The translations under genes and the position numbers were made by a program. The notes under the pieces were generated by a model, which was not told the DNA's origin, did no database searches, and worked only from the letters and a program-made list of their open reading frames with translations. A stretch of 64,000 bases of DNA from JACDBE01 sp963714055 (GTDB lineage: Bacteria > Actinomycetota > Acidimicrobiia > Spongiisociales > UBA5794): the NCBI GenBank assembly GCA_963714055.1, contig OY970227.1, positions 1,860,001 through 1,924,000 of the forward strand, read 5' to 3'. Shown here piece by piece: positions 34,784 through 43,391 of the stretch (position 1 is its first letter; every line of letters starts with the position of its first letter).

Positions 34784-36250
34784 TCAGTCGGAGAAGAACT
34801 CGGCGAGGACCTGCTGGGCGATGGGGGCGGCCACCGTGCCGCCGGTTGCGTCGGCGCCGGTCGCCTCGCTCGACTCCACCAGCACGGCGATGGCGATCTG
34901 GGGTTCGTCGGGGGCGGCCTCGACCGCCCCGAACCCGATGAACCACGAGTGCGGCGAGCTGCCGGGCACCTGGGCGGTCCCCGTCTTTCCGCCGATCCTG
35001 ACCCCGGGCACCGACGCCCTGGTGGCGGTGCCGCTGGTCACTGCGCTCTCCATCATCAACGCCAGCACGTCGGCGGTCTCCGGGCTCATCGCCACCCCGA
35101 GCTCTTCCGGCTCGGTGGCGGTCACCACCTGGCCGTCGGCGTCGAAGACCTCGGCCACCACATATGGCTTCATGACGACTCCGTCGTTGGCGACGGCGGC
35201 CGCCACCATCGCCATCTGCAACGGGGTGGCGCGCACGTCGCGCTCGCCGATCGACGACTGGGCCAGGGCGGCCAGGTCGTCACCGAACTCGTCCGCCGAC
35301 GGGATGACCGACTCCACCGCCGGGACCTCGGATTCGATGTCTCGGTTGAACCCGAAGGCCTCCGCCTGGCCGACCACCGCCGGCGCCCCGAGGTCCATGC
35401 CCAATTGGGCGAAGGTCGTGTTGCACGAGAGGGCGAATGCCCGGGCCAGCGCCACTTCGTCCCCGTCGGCACACGGCCCGCCGCTGTAGTTGGAGATGGT
35501 CGCCGTTGACCCGGGGAGGGGCAACTCCGTCGGGTCGGGGAACGTGGTCTCGGGGTCCACCGTCCCTCCACCGAGACCGGCGGCGGTGACCACGGTCTTG
35601 AAGGTCGACCCGGGGTTGTAGGTGGTGTCGGTGGCTCGGTTGAGCAGCGGCTGGGACGGGTGCCGCTCGATCGCCTCCCCGGCGGCTGCGGCGTCGGAGC
35701 CGATCAGCCGGTTGGGGTTGAACGACGGGTACGACACCATCGCCAGGATCCCGCCCGTCTCCGGATCGAGCGCCACCACCGCCCCGCGCAGGGTTCCCAG
35801 CGCGGCCACCGCTGTCGTCTGCAGGTCGTTGTCGATGGTGAGCCGCAGGCCGTGGGGCCGCAGGTCGCCGCCCAGCATGGCGTTGAGGACCCCGGAGATG
35901 GTCGAGTCACGGTCGGAGACGAGGTCGTCGGAACGACTCTCCTCCAAGCCGGTGTTGCCGAACAGCACCGTGGAGTAGCCGACCAGATGGGCGTAGAGCG
36001 GGCCCTGCGGATACGACCGGCGGAACACGGTCCGGTCCGCCGGATCGGGCAGCGACTGGGCCACCACGACCCCGTCCGACGTGATGATCGGGCCCCGCTC
36101 CCGCCCTACCCGGGCGGCCACCACCCTGGCATTGCGCGGGTCGTCGCGGTAGCGGGCGGCGTCGACTACCTGCACCCAGGTGACCATCCCGACCAGCACC
36201 GCCATCGCCACGAACAACGCCATCGCCATCCGGCGGATCGGCCCGTTCAT
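34784..36250 (-). CDS. pbpA: Penicillin-binding transpeptidase PbpA (class B)
   Basis: The product is 488 residues from an ATG at 36248-36250 that overlaps the rodA stop by 4 bp (ATGA). An N-terminal membrane anchor spans residues 8-28. The transpeptidase motifs are S215-T-F-K218 (NPGSTFK), S275-C-N277 and K422-T-G424 (GGKTGTAQ). It cross-links peptidoglycan, working with the glycosyltransferase RodA encoded just before it. In mycobacteria PbpA is phosphorylated by PknB and needed for septation and cell length. Position and motifs make this assignment firm. Confidence 0.92.
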   Translation of the reverse strand: MNGPIRRMAMALFVAMAVLVGMVTWVQVVDAARYRDDPRNARVVAARVGRERGPIITSDGVVVAQSLPDPADRTVFRRSYPQGPLYAHLVGYSTVLFGNTGLEESRSDDLVSDRDSTISGVLNAMLGGDLRPHGLRLTIDNDLQTTAVAALGTLRGAVVALDPETGGILAMVSYPSFNPNRLIGSDAAAAGEAIERHPSQPLLNRATDTTYNPGSTFKTVVTAAGLGGGTVDPETTFPDPTELPLPGSTATISNYSGGPCADGDEVALARAFALSCNTTFAQLGMDLGAPAVVGQAEAFGFNRDIESEVPAVESVIPSADEFGDDLAALAQSSIGERDVRATPLQMAMVAAAVANDGVVMKPYVVAEVFDADGQVVTATEPEELGVAMSPETADVLALMMESAVTSGTATRASVPGVRIGGKTGTAQVPGSSPHSWFIGFGAVEAAPDEPQIAIAVLVESSEATGADATGGTVAAPIAQQVLAEFFSD

Positions 36251-37542
36251 GTCCGCTCCCCGTGCGAGATGCGGGCGAGCAGGGTGATCATCACCATGTT
36301 GGCGACCAGTGACGAGCCCCCGTACGACATGAACGGGAGGGTGATGCCGGTCACCGGGAGCAGCCGGATCACCCCGGCGATGATCAGCACGGCTTGCATC
36401 CCGAGCACCAGGGTGAGCCCGGCGGCGAGGAACTTGCGGAAAACGTCCCGGGCGCGGAGGGCGATGCCGAACCCGGCGGCGATCAGCAATGAATAGGCGG
36501 CGATCACCGCTATCGAGCCGGCGAAGCCGATCTCCTCGCCGACGGCGGCGAAGATGAAGTCGGTGGGCGCCGCCGGGATCAGGTCGGGCCGCCCCAGCCC
36601 GATCCCCGCCCCGGTGATGCTCCCGCTGCCGAGGGCGAACAGGCTCTGGGCGATCTGGTAGCCGCTGTCGGCGAAATCCTCGAACGGCCGCAGCCAGGCC
36701 ACCACACGCCGCTCCACGTGGTCGAACATGCGGTAGGCGGCGAACCCGGCCACCCCGACGAACACGGCGCCGATCGCCAGGTACGAGCCCCGCCCGGTGG
36801 CGATGTACATCATCCCGATGAACAGGCCGAACAGCAGCAGCGAGGCCCCCAGGTCGCGCTGGTAGATGAGGACGAAGAAGGCGGCGGCCCCGGCGAGCAC
36901 CACCGGGAACAGCTGGCGCAGGTCGGGGAGCGTGACCGGCCCCAGCTTGCGGTCGGTCGAGGCCATCACCAGGTAGCGGTCGGCGAGGTACGAGGCGAGG
37001 AAGATCGTCAGCAGGACCTTGGCGATCTCACCGGGCTGGAACGAGAGCGTCCGGCCTCCCAGGGGGAGCTCGATGCGCACCCACAACCGCGAGCCGAACA
37101 CCTCGACGCCGTGGACCGGCAGGCCCTCGGGCAGCAGGGGCAGTAGGAGCAGGGCCACCGCGGCCAGCAGGAACACGTAGCGGTACCGGCGCAGCATGGC
37201 GACACCCTCGTTGCGGAGGATGAACAGCAGGAAGGCGCACGCAGCCCCGGCGACCAGCATCGACCAGCGTTGCAGGGCGGCCAGCTCGTGGTCGAGCCGG
37301 TAGACCATGATGAACCCGATCGCCGCCAGGAAGGCAGCCAGCGGGAAGAGGTAGGGGTTGGCCGACGGCGCCCAGCGGCGGAGGGCGACATGGATCCCGC
37401 CGAAGGAGAGGGCGAACACCAGGAAGGTGAGCGCCACCTGGGCGTCCAGCCCGCCGCCGGCGGCGAAGTTGGCCAGGGTCACCCCGATGGCGGCCAGCAC
37501 CGACGCCGCCGCCAGCAGCGAGGCCTCGGCGTTGCGGGTCAT
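36247..37542 (-). CDS. rodA: SEDS glycosyltransferase RodA/FtsW
   Basis: The protein has 431 residues from an ATG at 37540-37542 that overlaps the pstP stop by 4 bp; longer in-frame starts precede non-coding-like sequence. About ten transmembrane segments are visible. SEDS signatures include FQPGEIAKVLLTIFLASYL, RDLGASLLLFGLFIGMMY, and LPVTGITLPFMSYGGSSL near the C-terminus. SEDS proteins polymerise lipid II into glycan strands. RodA (elongation) rather than FtsW (division) is preferred because of the linked pbpA and the actinobacterial fhaA-to-pknB order, where RodA is standard. Confidence 0.9.
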   Translation of the reverse strand: MTRNAEASLLAAASVLAAIGVTLANFAAGGGLDAQVALTFLVFALSFGGIHVALRRWAPSANPYLFPLAAFLAAIGFIMVYRLDHELAALQRWSMLVAGAACAFLLFILRNEGVAMLRRYRYVFLLAAVALLLLPLLPEGLPVHGVEVFGSRLWVRIELPLGGRTLSFQPGEIAKVLLTIFLASYLADRYLVMASTDRKLGPVTLPDLRQLFPVVLAGAAAFFVLIYQRDLGASLLLFGLFIGMMYIATGRGSYLAIGAVFVGVAGFAAYRMFDHVERRVVAWLRPFEDFADSGYQIAQSLFALGSGSITGAGIGLGRPDLIPAAPTDFIFAAVGEEIGFAGSIAVIAAYSLLIAAGFGIALRARDVFRKFLAAGLTLVLGMQAVLIIAGVIRLLPVTGITLPFMSYGGSSLVANMVMITLLARISHGERT

Positions 37543-38255
37543 CCTTCGACGTCCACCACCGCCACGGTGGTGTTGTCGTGCCCTCCGGCTGCGTTGGCCG
37601 CATCGATGAGGAGCCACACCGCGTCGGCCGGCGTCTCGGCGTGTGCCAGCACGGCGCCGATGGCGTCGTCGTCGACCATGGCGGTGAGCCCGTCGCTGCA
37701 CAGCAGCACCCGGTCGCCGTCGTCCAGTTGCTCCTCGATGACCTGGATGACGATGTCGGGCATGCCCAGCGACTGTGTGATCAGGTGGCGTCGGGGATGG
37801 TGCCGGGCCTCGGCCTCGGTGATCACTCCGGCCAGCACCAGCTCCTCGACCACGGTGTCGTCCCGAGTGATCCTGCGCAGCTCACCGTCGCGGGCCAGAT
37901 AGGCCCGGGAGTCGCCCACATGCCCGATGGTGAGGAGCCCGTCGGCGGCGAAGATACCCAAGGTCAGCGTCGTGCCCATTCCGCGGTACTCCGGCTCGGC
38001 GACGGCGGCTTCGATCACCGCCAGGTTGGCGGCCTCGAGCCGGGTTGCCGCGTCGGCGGCGGCGAGGTCGGCGGCGGTAGAGGCGTCGATCGCCACCCGG
38101 CTGGCCACCTCGCCGGCGACGGCACCCCCCATCCCGTCGGCGACGGCGATCACCACCGGACCGTCGGCGGCGTCGTCGGACTCGGGGAAGAAGGCATCCT
38201 CGTTCTCGGCGCGCACCACCCCGGTGTGGCTGTCGATGACCCAGGAGTACCTCAT
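37539..38255 (-). CDS. pstP: PP2C-family Ser/Thr phosphatase PstP
   Basis: This is 238 residues from an ATG at 38253-38255, overlapping fhaB by 4 bp. Metal-binding PP2C motifs are present: RAENEDAFF, VADGMGG, GHVGDSRAYL, LCSDGLTAMV and GGHDNTTV. Unlike mycobacterial PstP it has no transmembrane or extracellular region, so it should be soluble. It dephosphorylates PknB and its substrates, giving reversible control of wall growth. The chain of 4-bp overlaps shows tight translational coupling across fhaB, pstP, rodA and pbpA. Confidence 0.9.
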   Translation of the reverse strand: MRYSWVIDSHTGVVRAENEDAFFPESDDAADGPVVIAVADGMGGAVAGEVASRVAIDASTAADLAAADAATRLEAANLAVIEAAVAEPEYRGMGTTLTLGIFAADGLLTIGHVGDSRAYLARDGELRRITRDDTVVEELVLAGVITEAEARHHPRRHLITQSLGMPDIVIQVIEEQLDDGDRVLLCSDGLTAMVDDDAIGAVLAHAETPADAVWLLIDAANAAGGHDNTTVAVVDVEG

Positions 38256-38665
38256 CTGACCTCGAGAATGGTGTTGCCGATCTGGATGGAGTCGCCCTTG
38301 CCCAGCCGGGTGGGCACCGTCACCCGTCTCCCGTTCAGGTATGTGCCGTTGGTGCTGCCCAGGTCGGAGAGCACCGCGGCGTCGTTCTGCACGGCGATCC
38401 TGAAGTGGAAGTCGGAGGCGTACGGGTCGTCGACCACCACATCCGAGTCTCCGCTCCGACCCACCGTGATCCCGGAGCCCAACGGGAACCGCAGCCCGCT
38501 AAGCGTCGCCGATCGCACCGCCACCAGCTCGGTCAGCTTGCGTGCCGGCCGTGAGGAGGGGGCCGGCCCGATGTGGGCGCCGATGGATCGCCCGATCTGC
38601 CACAGGAAGAGATAGATGAGGGCGATGAAGATCAGCTTGAGCAGGTTGAGGAACAGCGCGGGCAT
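38252..38665 (-). CDS. fhaB: FHA-domain protein FhaB
   Basis: This is 137 residues from an ATG at 38663-38665, 5 bp after fhaA. Residues 7-25 are a transmembrane helix, and residues 60-135 form an FHA domain with GITVGRSGDSDVV, SDFHFRI and LSDLGSTNGTYLNG, which binds phosphothreonine on PknB and its targets. In mycobacteria FhaB (FipA) links PknB to FtsZ and FtsQ. The combination of membrane helix, single FHA domain and position is the FhaB signature. Confidence 0.9.
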   Translation of the reverse strand: MPALFLNLLKLIFIALIYLFLWQIGRSIGAHIGPAPSSRPARKLTELVAVRSATLSGLRFPLGSGITVGRSGDSDVVVDDPYASDFHFRIAVQNDAAVLSDLGSTNGTYLNGRRVTVPTRLGKGDSIQIGNTILEVR

Positions 38666-38670
38666 GTCGG

Positions 38671-39333
38671 TCAGGCCATCCGGAGGGTGAACCCTGCGCT
38701 GCCGAAGACGAGGTGGTCACCGGGGTTGACCGACTGAGGTTGGCGGCCGGCCCTCATCCCGTTGACCATGGTGCCGTTGGCGGAACCGGCGTCCGCCACC
38801 CACACCTGCCCCGCCCTGCGGATGATCCTGGCGTGGCGCCGCGAGGTCTCCGGGTCGCTGATCACCACATCGCACTCGGTGCCCCTCCCCACCATCACCC
38901 GGTTGTCGCCGAGCTCGTGGTACTCCGAGCCGCGGAGGGCGATGAGATACCCCCACGGGGGTATCGGCCCGGGGGACGACTGCGCCTCGCAGTGCGGGAC
39001 GCCCGACGGCACTCTGGCGTCGGTGACCACGGTCACGCTCGGTGGGCCACCGGTGCGCCAGCCGCGCTCGGCCGCGGTCTGCGCCAGCGCGTTGGTCAGT
39101 TCGGCCTCCAGGGCGTCGATGTCGATCGTTTCGGCGAGGTCGTCGGGATGCATGCGGAGGGTGTAGTCGTTGGGGATCTCCTGGCCCAACTCGCCCTCGA
39201 ACGCGGACAGGTCTGCTTGCCGGACCACCCGGCCGGCGAGGTCGACGGGATGGATCCCGCCGCGGAAGATCGCCGCGGAGAGGCCGTCGACGAGCTGTTC
39301 GAGCCGGTGCTCCAGCTTTCGTGCCAGTCCCAC
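38671..39333 (-). CDS. fhaA: FHA-domain protein FhaA (DUF3662 + FHA)
   Basis: The product is 220 residues from an ATG at 39331-39333. Residues 1-115 are the DUF3662 domain (MGLARKLEHRLEQLVDGLSA, FRGGIHPVDLAGRVVRQAD), and residues 130-218 an FHA domain with VMVGRGTECDVV, SRRHARI and DAGSANGTMVNG. The linker between them is only about 20 residues, far shorter than in mycobacterial FhaA. FhaA binds phosphorylated MviN and controls late peptidoglycan synthesis. It is the first gene of the six-gene block; a promoter should lie between 39334 and the tRNA-Leu gene. Confidence 0.9.
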   Translation of the reverse strand: MGLARKLEHRLEQLVDGLSAAIFRGGIHPVDLAGRVVRQADLSAFEGELGQEIPNDYTLRMHPDDLAETIDIDALEAELTNALAQTAAERGWRTGGPPSVTVVTDARVPSGVPHCEAQSSPGPIPPWGYLIALRGSEYHELGDNRVMVGRGTECDVVISDPETSRRHARIIRRAGQVWVADAGSANGTMVNGMRAGRQPQSVNPGDHLVFGSAGFTLRMA

Positions 39334-39466
39334 GATCCTGGATTGTACGGCCGGGTGGGCCTACGCACCCTCGCCGACGGTGGCCGATCGGCCGCAACGG
39401 GCGCGATGAGCGCGCCCCGCCCAGAAGCCTGAGACCGGGCCCGTGGTACGATTGTTGGCCAATCCG

Positions 39467-39550
<84 letters not shown>

Positions 39551-39562
39551 CAAGACAGTCAC

Positions 39563-40549
39563 ATGACCACTTCTTCTCTGGCGCGACTCCGTAGCCAGCG
39601 CCGCCGTCGACGCCTCGCCATCGTTCTCAGCATCCTCGTGGTGTTGGGCGCGATCGCGCTCGGGGTGCGGTATCGCACCGAGCAGCGGCAGACCACCGAG
39701 TACCTCGCCATCGCCGACGAGGTGGCTCAGGGCGAGGTGATGGTGGCCGAGGCGCTGCGTGGGATGTTCGCCGGGCTGCGCGATCTCGATCGGGCGGATG
39801 TGCTCGACCTCACCGGGCGGATGCGCAGCGATTCCGAGGCGCTCAACGACCGGGTCGCCGCCGCCGAGGTGACTCCCGCCGCCGCCGTCATCCATGGCTA
39901 CCTGGGCACGGCGACGTCGTCATGGCGCGACGGGCTGGCGGCACTGGACGACACGGTTCACCAGGCGGTCGATGCCGAGGAGGCGCTCGACCTCACCGAC
40001 ATGGTCCGCGGTGCCGCCGTGGCCTTGGCGGTCGGGGATGCGGCGTACGCCCGATTCCTCGAGGAGGTGCCGGCCCTCGAAGGAGACTTCGATCCACCGG
40101 CCTTTCCCGAGGTGGCCTTCGTGACCGGGGTGCCCACCGACATCGAGCTCTTGATCGAGCGGCTGGTCGCCGCCCCGGACCTCGACGAACGCCGCGACGT
40201 GGCGGTCACCGTCAACACGGTCCCGGAGCCGACCGGGTCGGTGGGGAGCGTCCTCGTCATGCCGTTCGCCGAGGCCCTCGACGTGACCGCCGTGGTGACC
40301 AACAGCGGCAACGTGGTCGCCGAGGAGATCACCGTCGAGCTCCGCCTCGAGGGCGAGGAGGTGGAGCCCTTCACCGAGCAACGTATCATCCCGTCCCTGG
40401 CGCCGGGGGCGGCGGAGACCATCGAGGTCCTCGCCATCCCGCTCCAGCCGGACACCCTGTACACCCTCACCGTCGCAGCGTCGATCGAGAACGACCAGGC
40501 ACCCGACGACAACCTCTGGGAGGTCGTCTTCGCCACCAACGCCCAATGA
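39563..40549 (+). CDS. Membrane-anchored protein of unknown function with CARDB-like C-terminal domain
   Basis: This is 328 residues from the ATG at 39563, directly after tRNA-Leu. The basic N-terminus (RSQRRRRRLAI) is followed by one transmembrane helix near residues 19-36. Residues 45-200 are predicted helical with acidic patches. Residues 250-325 are beta-rich, with VVTNSGNVVAEEITVEL and LAPGAAETIEV, a CARDB/adhesion-type fold. No enzymatic motif is seen. It is translationally coupled to the DUF4446 gene by a 4-bp overlap and belongs to the serS operon, a combination I know without known function. Confidence 0.7.
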   Translation: MTTSSLARLRSQRRRRRLAIVLSILVVLGAIALGVRYRTEQRQTTEYLAIADEVAQGEVMVAEALRGMFAGLRDLDRADVLDLTGRMRSDSEALNDRVAAAEVTPAAAVIHGYLGTATSSWRDGLAALDDTVHQAVDAEEALDLTDMVRGAAVALAVGDAAYARFLEEVPALEGDFDPPAFPEVAFVTGVPTDIELLIERLVAAPDLDERRDVAVTVNTVPEPTGSVGSVLVMPFAEALDVTAVVTNSGNVVAEEITVELRLEGEEVEPFTEQRIIPSLAPGAAETIEVLAIPLQPDTLYTLTVAASIENDQAPDDNLWEVVFATNAQ

Positions 40550-40992
40550 ACGAAGCAGCACTCGTCATCGCGGTCATCGCCCTCGGCGTCGCCGTCGGGG
40601 TGGCGGTGCAGGCGCGCTCGCTGGCCCGGCGCATGGCTGCCGTGCCGAAGGACGGTGACGTGGTTTCGCTGCTCGGCGAGATCGACCAGGACCTCACCAC
40701 CGTGGAGCAGACGGTGGGCGACATCGGTCCGAGGCTGGCCAGGGTCGAGAGCCAGATCCCCTTCGCCCTGTCGTGTACCGGTGTCGTCACCTACGACGCG
40801 TTCGGCAACATCACCGGGCAACTCTCCCGGTCCATTGCGATCGTCGACCCGATGGGCAACGGCCTGGTGATCTCCGTCCTGGTGGGCCGCACCGAGACAC
40901 TGTTCTACGCCAAGCAGGTGGCCCGGGGACGCGGCGTCGAGGAGCTGTCCCCGGAGGAGCAGCAGGCGGTGGAGAAGGCGCTGGCCAGATGA
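40546..40992 (+). CDS. DUF4446-family protein
   Basis: This is 148 residues from the ATG at 40546, overlapping the previous stop (ATGA). An N-terminal transmembrane helix (4-22) is followed by a coiled-coil-like segment and the DUF4446 core: VTYDAFGNITGQLSRSIAIV and NGLVISVLVGRTETLFYAKQV. The family is widespread in Gram-positive bacteria, with no proven function. The final ATG-TGA overlap couples it to serS. Confidence 0.85.
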   Translation: MNEAALVIAVIALGVAVGVAVQARSLARRMAAVPKDGDVVSLLGEIDQDLTTVEQTVGDIGPRLARVESQIPFALSCTGVVTYDAFGNITGQLSRSIAIVDPMGNGLVISVLVGRTETLFYAKQVARGRGVEELSPEEQQAVEKALAR

Positions 40993-42236
40993 TCGACGTC
41001 GCCGTCCTTCGCAACCAACCCGACTTGATCGCCGACTCGCTGCGCCGCCGCGGGATGAGCATCGACCTGGAGGCGTTGCGCGCGGTCGACCAGGACCGGC
41101 GGCGGCACCGCACCGCCGCTGAGGAGCTTCGTGCCCAGCAGAAGGAACTGGGGAAGACGATCGCCACCAGCCAGGGGGCGGAACGCCAGGCGGCGCTCGA
41201 CCGCGCCGCCGAGCTGGCCACGGCATACCAGGCCGCGCTATCCGATGCGGACGCCCTCGACGCCCGCTTCGACGAGGAGTGGGCTCGGCTGCCCAACCTG
41301 GTCGATCCCACCGCCGCCGACGGGTTCGACGAGGACGACGCCGTCGAGCTGCGCACCTGGGGGGAGCCACGTGCCGAGGAGGGCCTGAAGGACCACCTCG
41401 AGCTCGGCGAAGCCCTCGGCCTGATCGACATCGAGCGGGCCGCCAAGGTGTCGGGAAGCCGGTTCGGCTACGTCACCGGCCCGCTGGTGACGCTGGAGCT
41501 GGCTCTGGTGCGCTGGGCGATCGACCGGCTCCAACCGCACGGCTTCGTCCCCGTCATCCCCCCTGTGCTGGTACGCGAGCACGCCCTGTTCGGCACCGGC
41601 TTCTTCCCGGCCGACCGTGAACAGATCTACGGGACCGACGACGACCTCTACCTGGTGGGGACGTCGGAGGTGTCGCTGGCTGCGATGCACGGCGACGAGA
41701 TCCTCGACGGCGACGCGCTCCCGCTCCGCTACGCCGGGATCTCCACCTGCTTTCGCCGTGAGTCGGGCACGTACGGGAAGGACACCCGTGGGCTCTTCCG
41801 GGTGCACCAGTTCGACAAGGTCGAGATGTTCAGCTTCTGCCACCCCGACCGGTCGGTGGAGGAGCACGACTTCCTGCTGGCCCGTGAGGAAGAGCTGGCG
41901 CAGGAACTCGGGATCCCGCACCGGGTGGTCAACGTCGCCGCCGGCGACCTCGGCGGCCCGGCCGCCAAGAAGTACGACATCGAGGCGTGGTTCCCGGGCC
42001 AGGGCCGCTACCGGGAGATCACCTCGACGTCGAACACCACCGACTTCCAGGCGCGCAGGCTTCGCATCCGGTACCGGGGCGGGGACGGCAACCGGTTGGT
42101 GCACACCCTGAACGGGACCGCGGTGACCGGGCGCTGGCTGATCGCCATCCTGGAGAACTACCAGCGCGACGACGGCTCGATCGAGATGCCGGAGGCTTTG
42201 CAGCCGTACACCGGGTCCGCCGTCATCGGCGGCTGA
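40989..42236 (+). CDS. serS: Serine--tRNA ligase
   Basis: The product is 415 residues from an ATG at 40989, overlapping the previous gene by 4 bp. Residues 1-105 form the tRNA-binding coiled coil. Class II motifs are present: motif 2 in FRRESGTYGKDTRGLFRVHQ, motif 3 in NGTAVTGRWLIAILENYQ, and the TSEVSL substrate region. It charges tRNA-Ser and is essential. The upstream coupled genes are of unknown function and the downstream gene starts 3 bp after its stop. Confidence 0.96.
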   Translation: MIDVAVLRNQPDLIADSLRRRGMSIDLEALRAVDQDRRRHRTAAEELRAQQKELGKTIATSQGAERQAALDRAAELATAYQAALSDADALDARFDEEWARLPNLVDPTAADGFDEDDAVELRTWGEPRAEEGLKDHLELGEALGLIDIERAAKVSGSRFGYVTGPLVTLELALVRWAIDRLQPHGFVPVIPPVLVREHALFGTGFFPADREQIYGTDDDLYLVGTSEVSLAAMHGDEILDGDALPLRYAGISTCFRRESGTYGKDTRGLFRVHQFDKVEMFSFCHPDRSVEEHDFLLAREEELAQELGIPHRVVNVAAGDLGGPAAKKYDIEAWFPGQGRYREITSTSNTTDFQARRLRIRYRGGDGNRLVHTLNGTAVTGRWLIAILENYQRDDGSIEMPEALQPYTGSAVIGG

Positions 42237-42238
42237 CC

Positions 42239-42865
42239 GTGTCCAACGGCGAGGTCTTCACCGGCATCGCCGGCAACTACGACCGCATCAACCGAATGCT
42301 GTCGCTTGGCCGCGACGCGGCGTGGCGCCGGTCGGTGATCGTCAAGCTGCCGCCGGGCAGGGTGCTCGACCTGGGGGCCGGCACCGGTGCCGCCCTGACA
42401 GACCTGGGAACGACCGAGGTGATCGCCCTCGACCCCTCGGCCGAGATGCTGGCACTGAACCCCACGCAGATGCGTGTCGTCGGGATCGGGGAGCGCCTCC
42501 CATTCGCCGACGGGGCCTTCGACAGCGTGTTCTCCGCCTACGTGTTCCGCAACCTCGACTCGGTGCCGGCCACGCTGGCGGAGATCGCCCGGGTACTCCG
42601 AGTCGGGGGGATGGCCGGGGTGGTCGACCTGGGTCGACCGGTCGCTGCGCGTGCCGCCGCCATCCATCGGGCAGGGTCGAGGGCGGTGCTCGGGGCGGTC
42701 GGCCGGATGGCCGGAGCCGCCGACGAGTACCGGTACCTCGGTGAGAGCCTCTCCAAGCTCCCCCAACCCGAGGAGATGTTCACCGGAGGCCCGCTCGACC
42801 TCGTCGAGGCCTGGCGGATGGGCCCCCTCGGCTTCGTCTACGGAGCCCTGCTCGTCAAGTCGTGA
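42239..42865 (+). CDS. UbiE/COQ5-type SAM-dependent methyltransferase
   Basis: This is 208 residues from a GTG at 42239, 3 bp after serS, so probably co-transcribed. FTGIAGNYDRINRMLSLGRD near residues 7-26 is the UbiE signature block. VLDLGAGTG at 42-50 binds SAM, and LPFADGAFDSV and RVLRVGGMAGV follow. It is a candidate demethylmenaquinone or ubiquinone methyltransferase, but at 208 residues it is about 20 shorter than typical MenG, and the second UbiE signature is degenerate. No other menaquinone gene is linked, so the specific reaction is unproven. Confidence 0.8.
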   Translation: MSNGEVFTGIAGNYDRINRMLSLGRDAAWRRSVIVKLPPGRVLDLGAGTGAALTDLGTTEVIALDPSAEMLALNPTQMRVVGIGERLPFADGAFDSVFSAYVFRNLDSVPATLAEIARVLRVGGMAGVVDLGRPVAARAAAIHRAGSRAVLGAVGRMAGAADEYRYLGESLSKLPQPEEMFTGGPLDLVEAWRMGPLGFVYGALLVKS

Positions 42866-42876
42866 GCGGCAAGGCC

Positions 42877-42997
42877 GAACCTGAGGTTCCGAAGAACCGG
42901 AGCGGTACCCAATCGTCTCAGGTTCGGGGGCCTGGCCGGCCCCGCTCCGTACCGGAGAGAATCAGGCACCGGGGCGGTGCCTGAGAACCTCAGGTTC
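42877..42997. repeat. Composite palindromic intergenic repeat, copy A (121 bp)
   Basis: The element is bounded by GAACCTGAGGTTC (42877-42889) and GAACCTCAGGTTC (42985-42997), each itself a palindrome. Inside each edge lies a second palindrome (ACCGGAGCGGTACC; GCACCGCCCCGGTGC) followed by an ATCGTCTC/ATTCTCTC block that faces the element's centre. The same design and length recur at 50567-50690 and 61497-61618. It follows the methyltransferase stop by 11 bp and precedes the end of the minus-strand SRP RNA. Confidence 0.8.
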
Positions 42998-43085
42998 GTA
43001 CAACCGTGCGGCCCCGCCCTCGAATGGTGGCCCTCCGGCGCTGTCCGTGTTCTCGACTCGGGACGGGCACCCCTGCGGCACCCGA

Positions 43086-43163
43086 GGACGGACCCGCTTA
43101 GGGCTGCTTCCTTCCGGACCTGACCCGGTTCACGGCGCCTCGCCGCGCAGGACCCGTCCGTCA
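43086..43163 (-). ncRNA. ffs: Signal recognition particle RNA (4.5S type)
   Basis: On the minus strand the conserved SRP domain IV is clear: GTCAGGTCCGGAAGGAAGCA followed by GCCCTAA, paired by the preceding AACCGG and GGCGCC segments. Outer strands GACGGGTCC and GGGTCCGTC pair partly to close the hairpin. It forms SRP with Ffh for membrane protein targeting. The exact ends are estimated from pairing; 5' and 3' extensions of a few bases are possible. Confidence 0.9.
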
Positions 43164-43391
43164 TCATCGATCCCACGGTGCTCGACCCGGAGGACACCCC
43201 ACCCTCGGGCGGGGGTTCGGCCCCGCATGAAGGGGATTTCGGGTGCAGGGCACCCCTAGCGCCCCGCCTAGCACGGTGGAGATAAGGGTAGTGGGCCCAA
43301 AGGCTTAGCCCTTTCGCGTGGTGAGCTGAGTCAACCGGCGGCACGGGACATATCCGAACGGGCGCAAGTCTCTTGTCCTCGGCGGTCCGGC

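Noticed and set aside
43164..43391. Possible extra RNA or CRISPR-like repeats around the SRP RNA
   Set aside because: Only short GC-rich hairpins were found, with no regularly spaced repeats. No CRISPR array, IS element, integrase or phage gene was found anywhere in the window.
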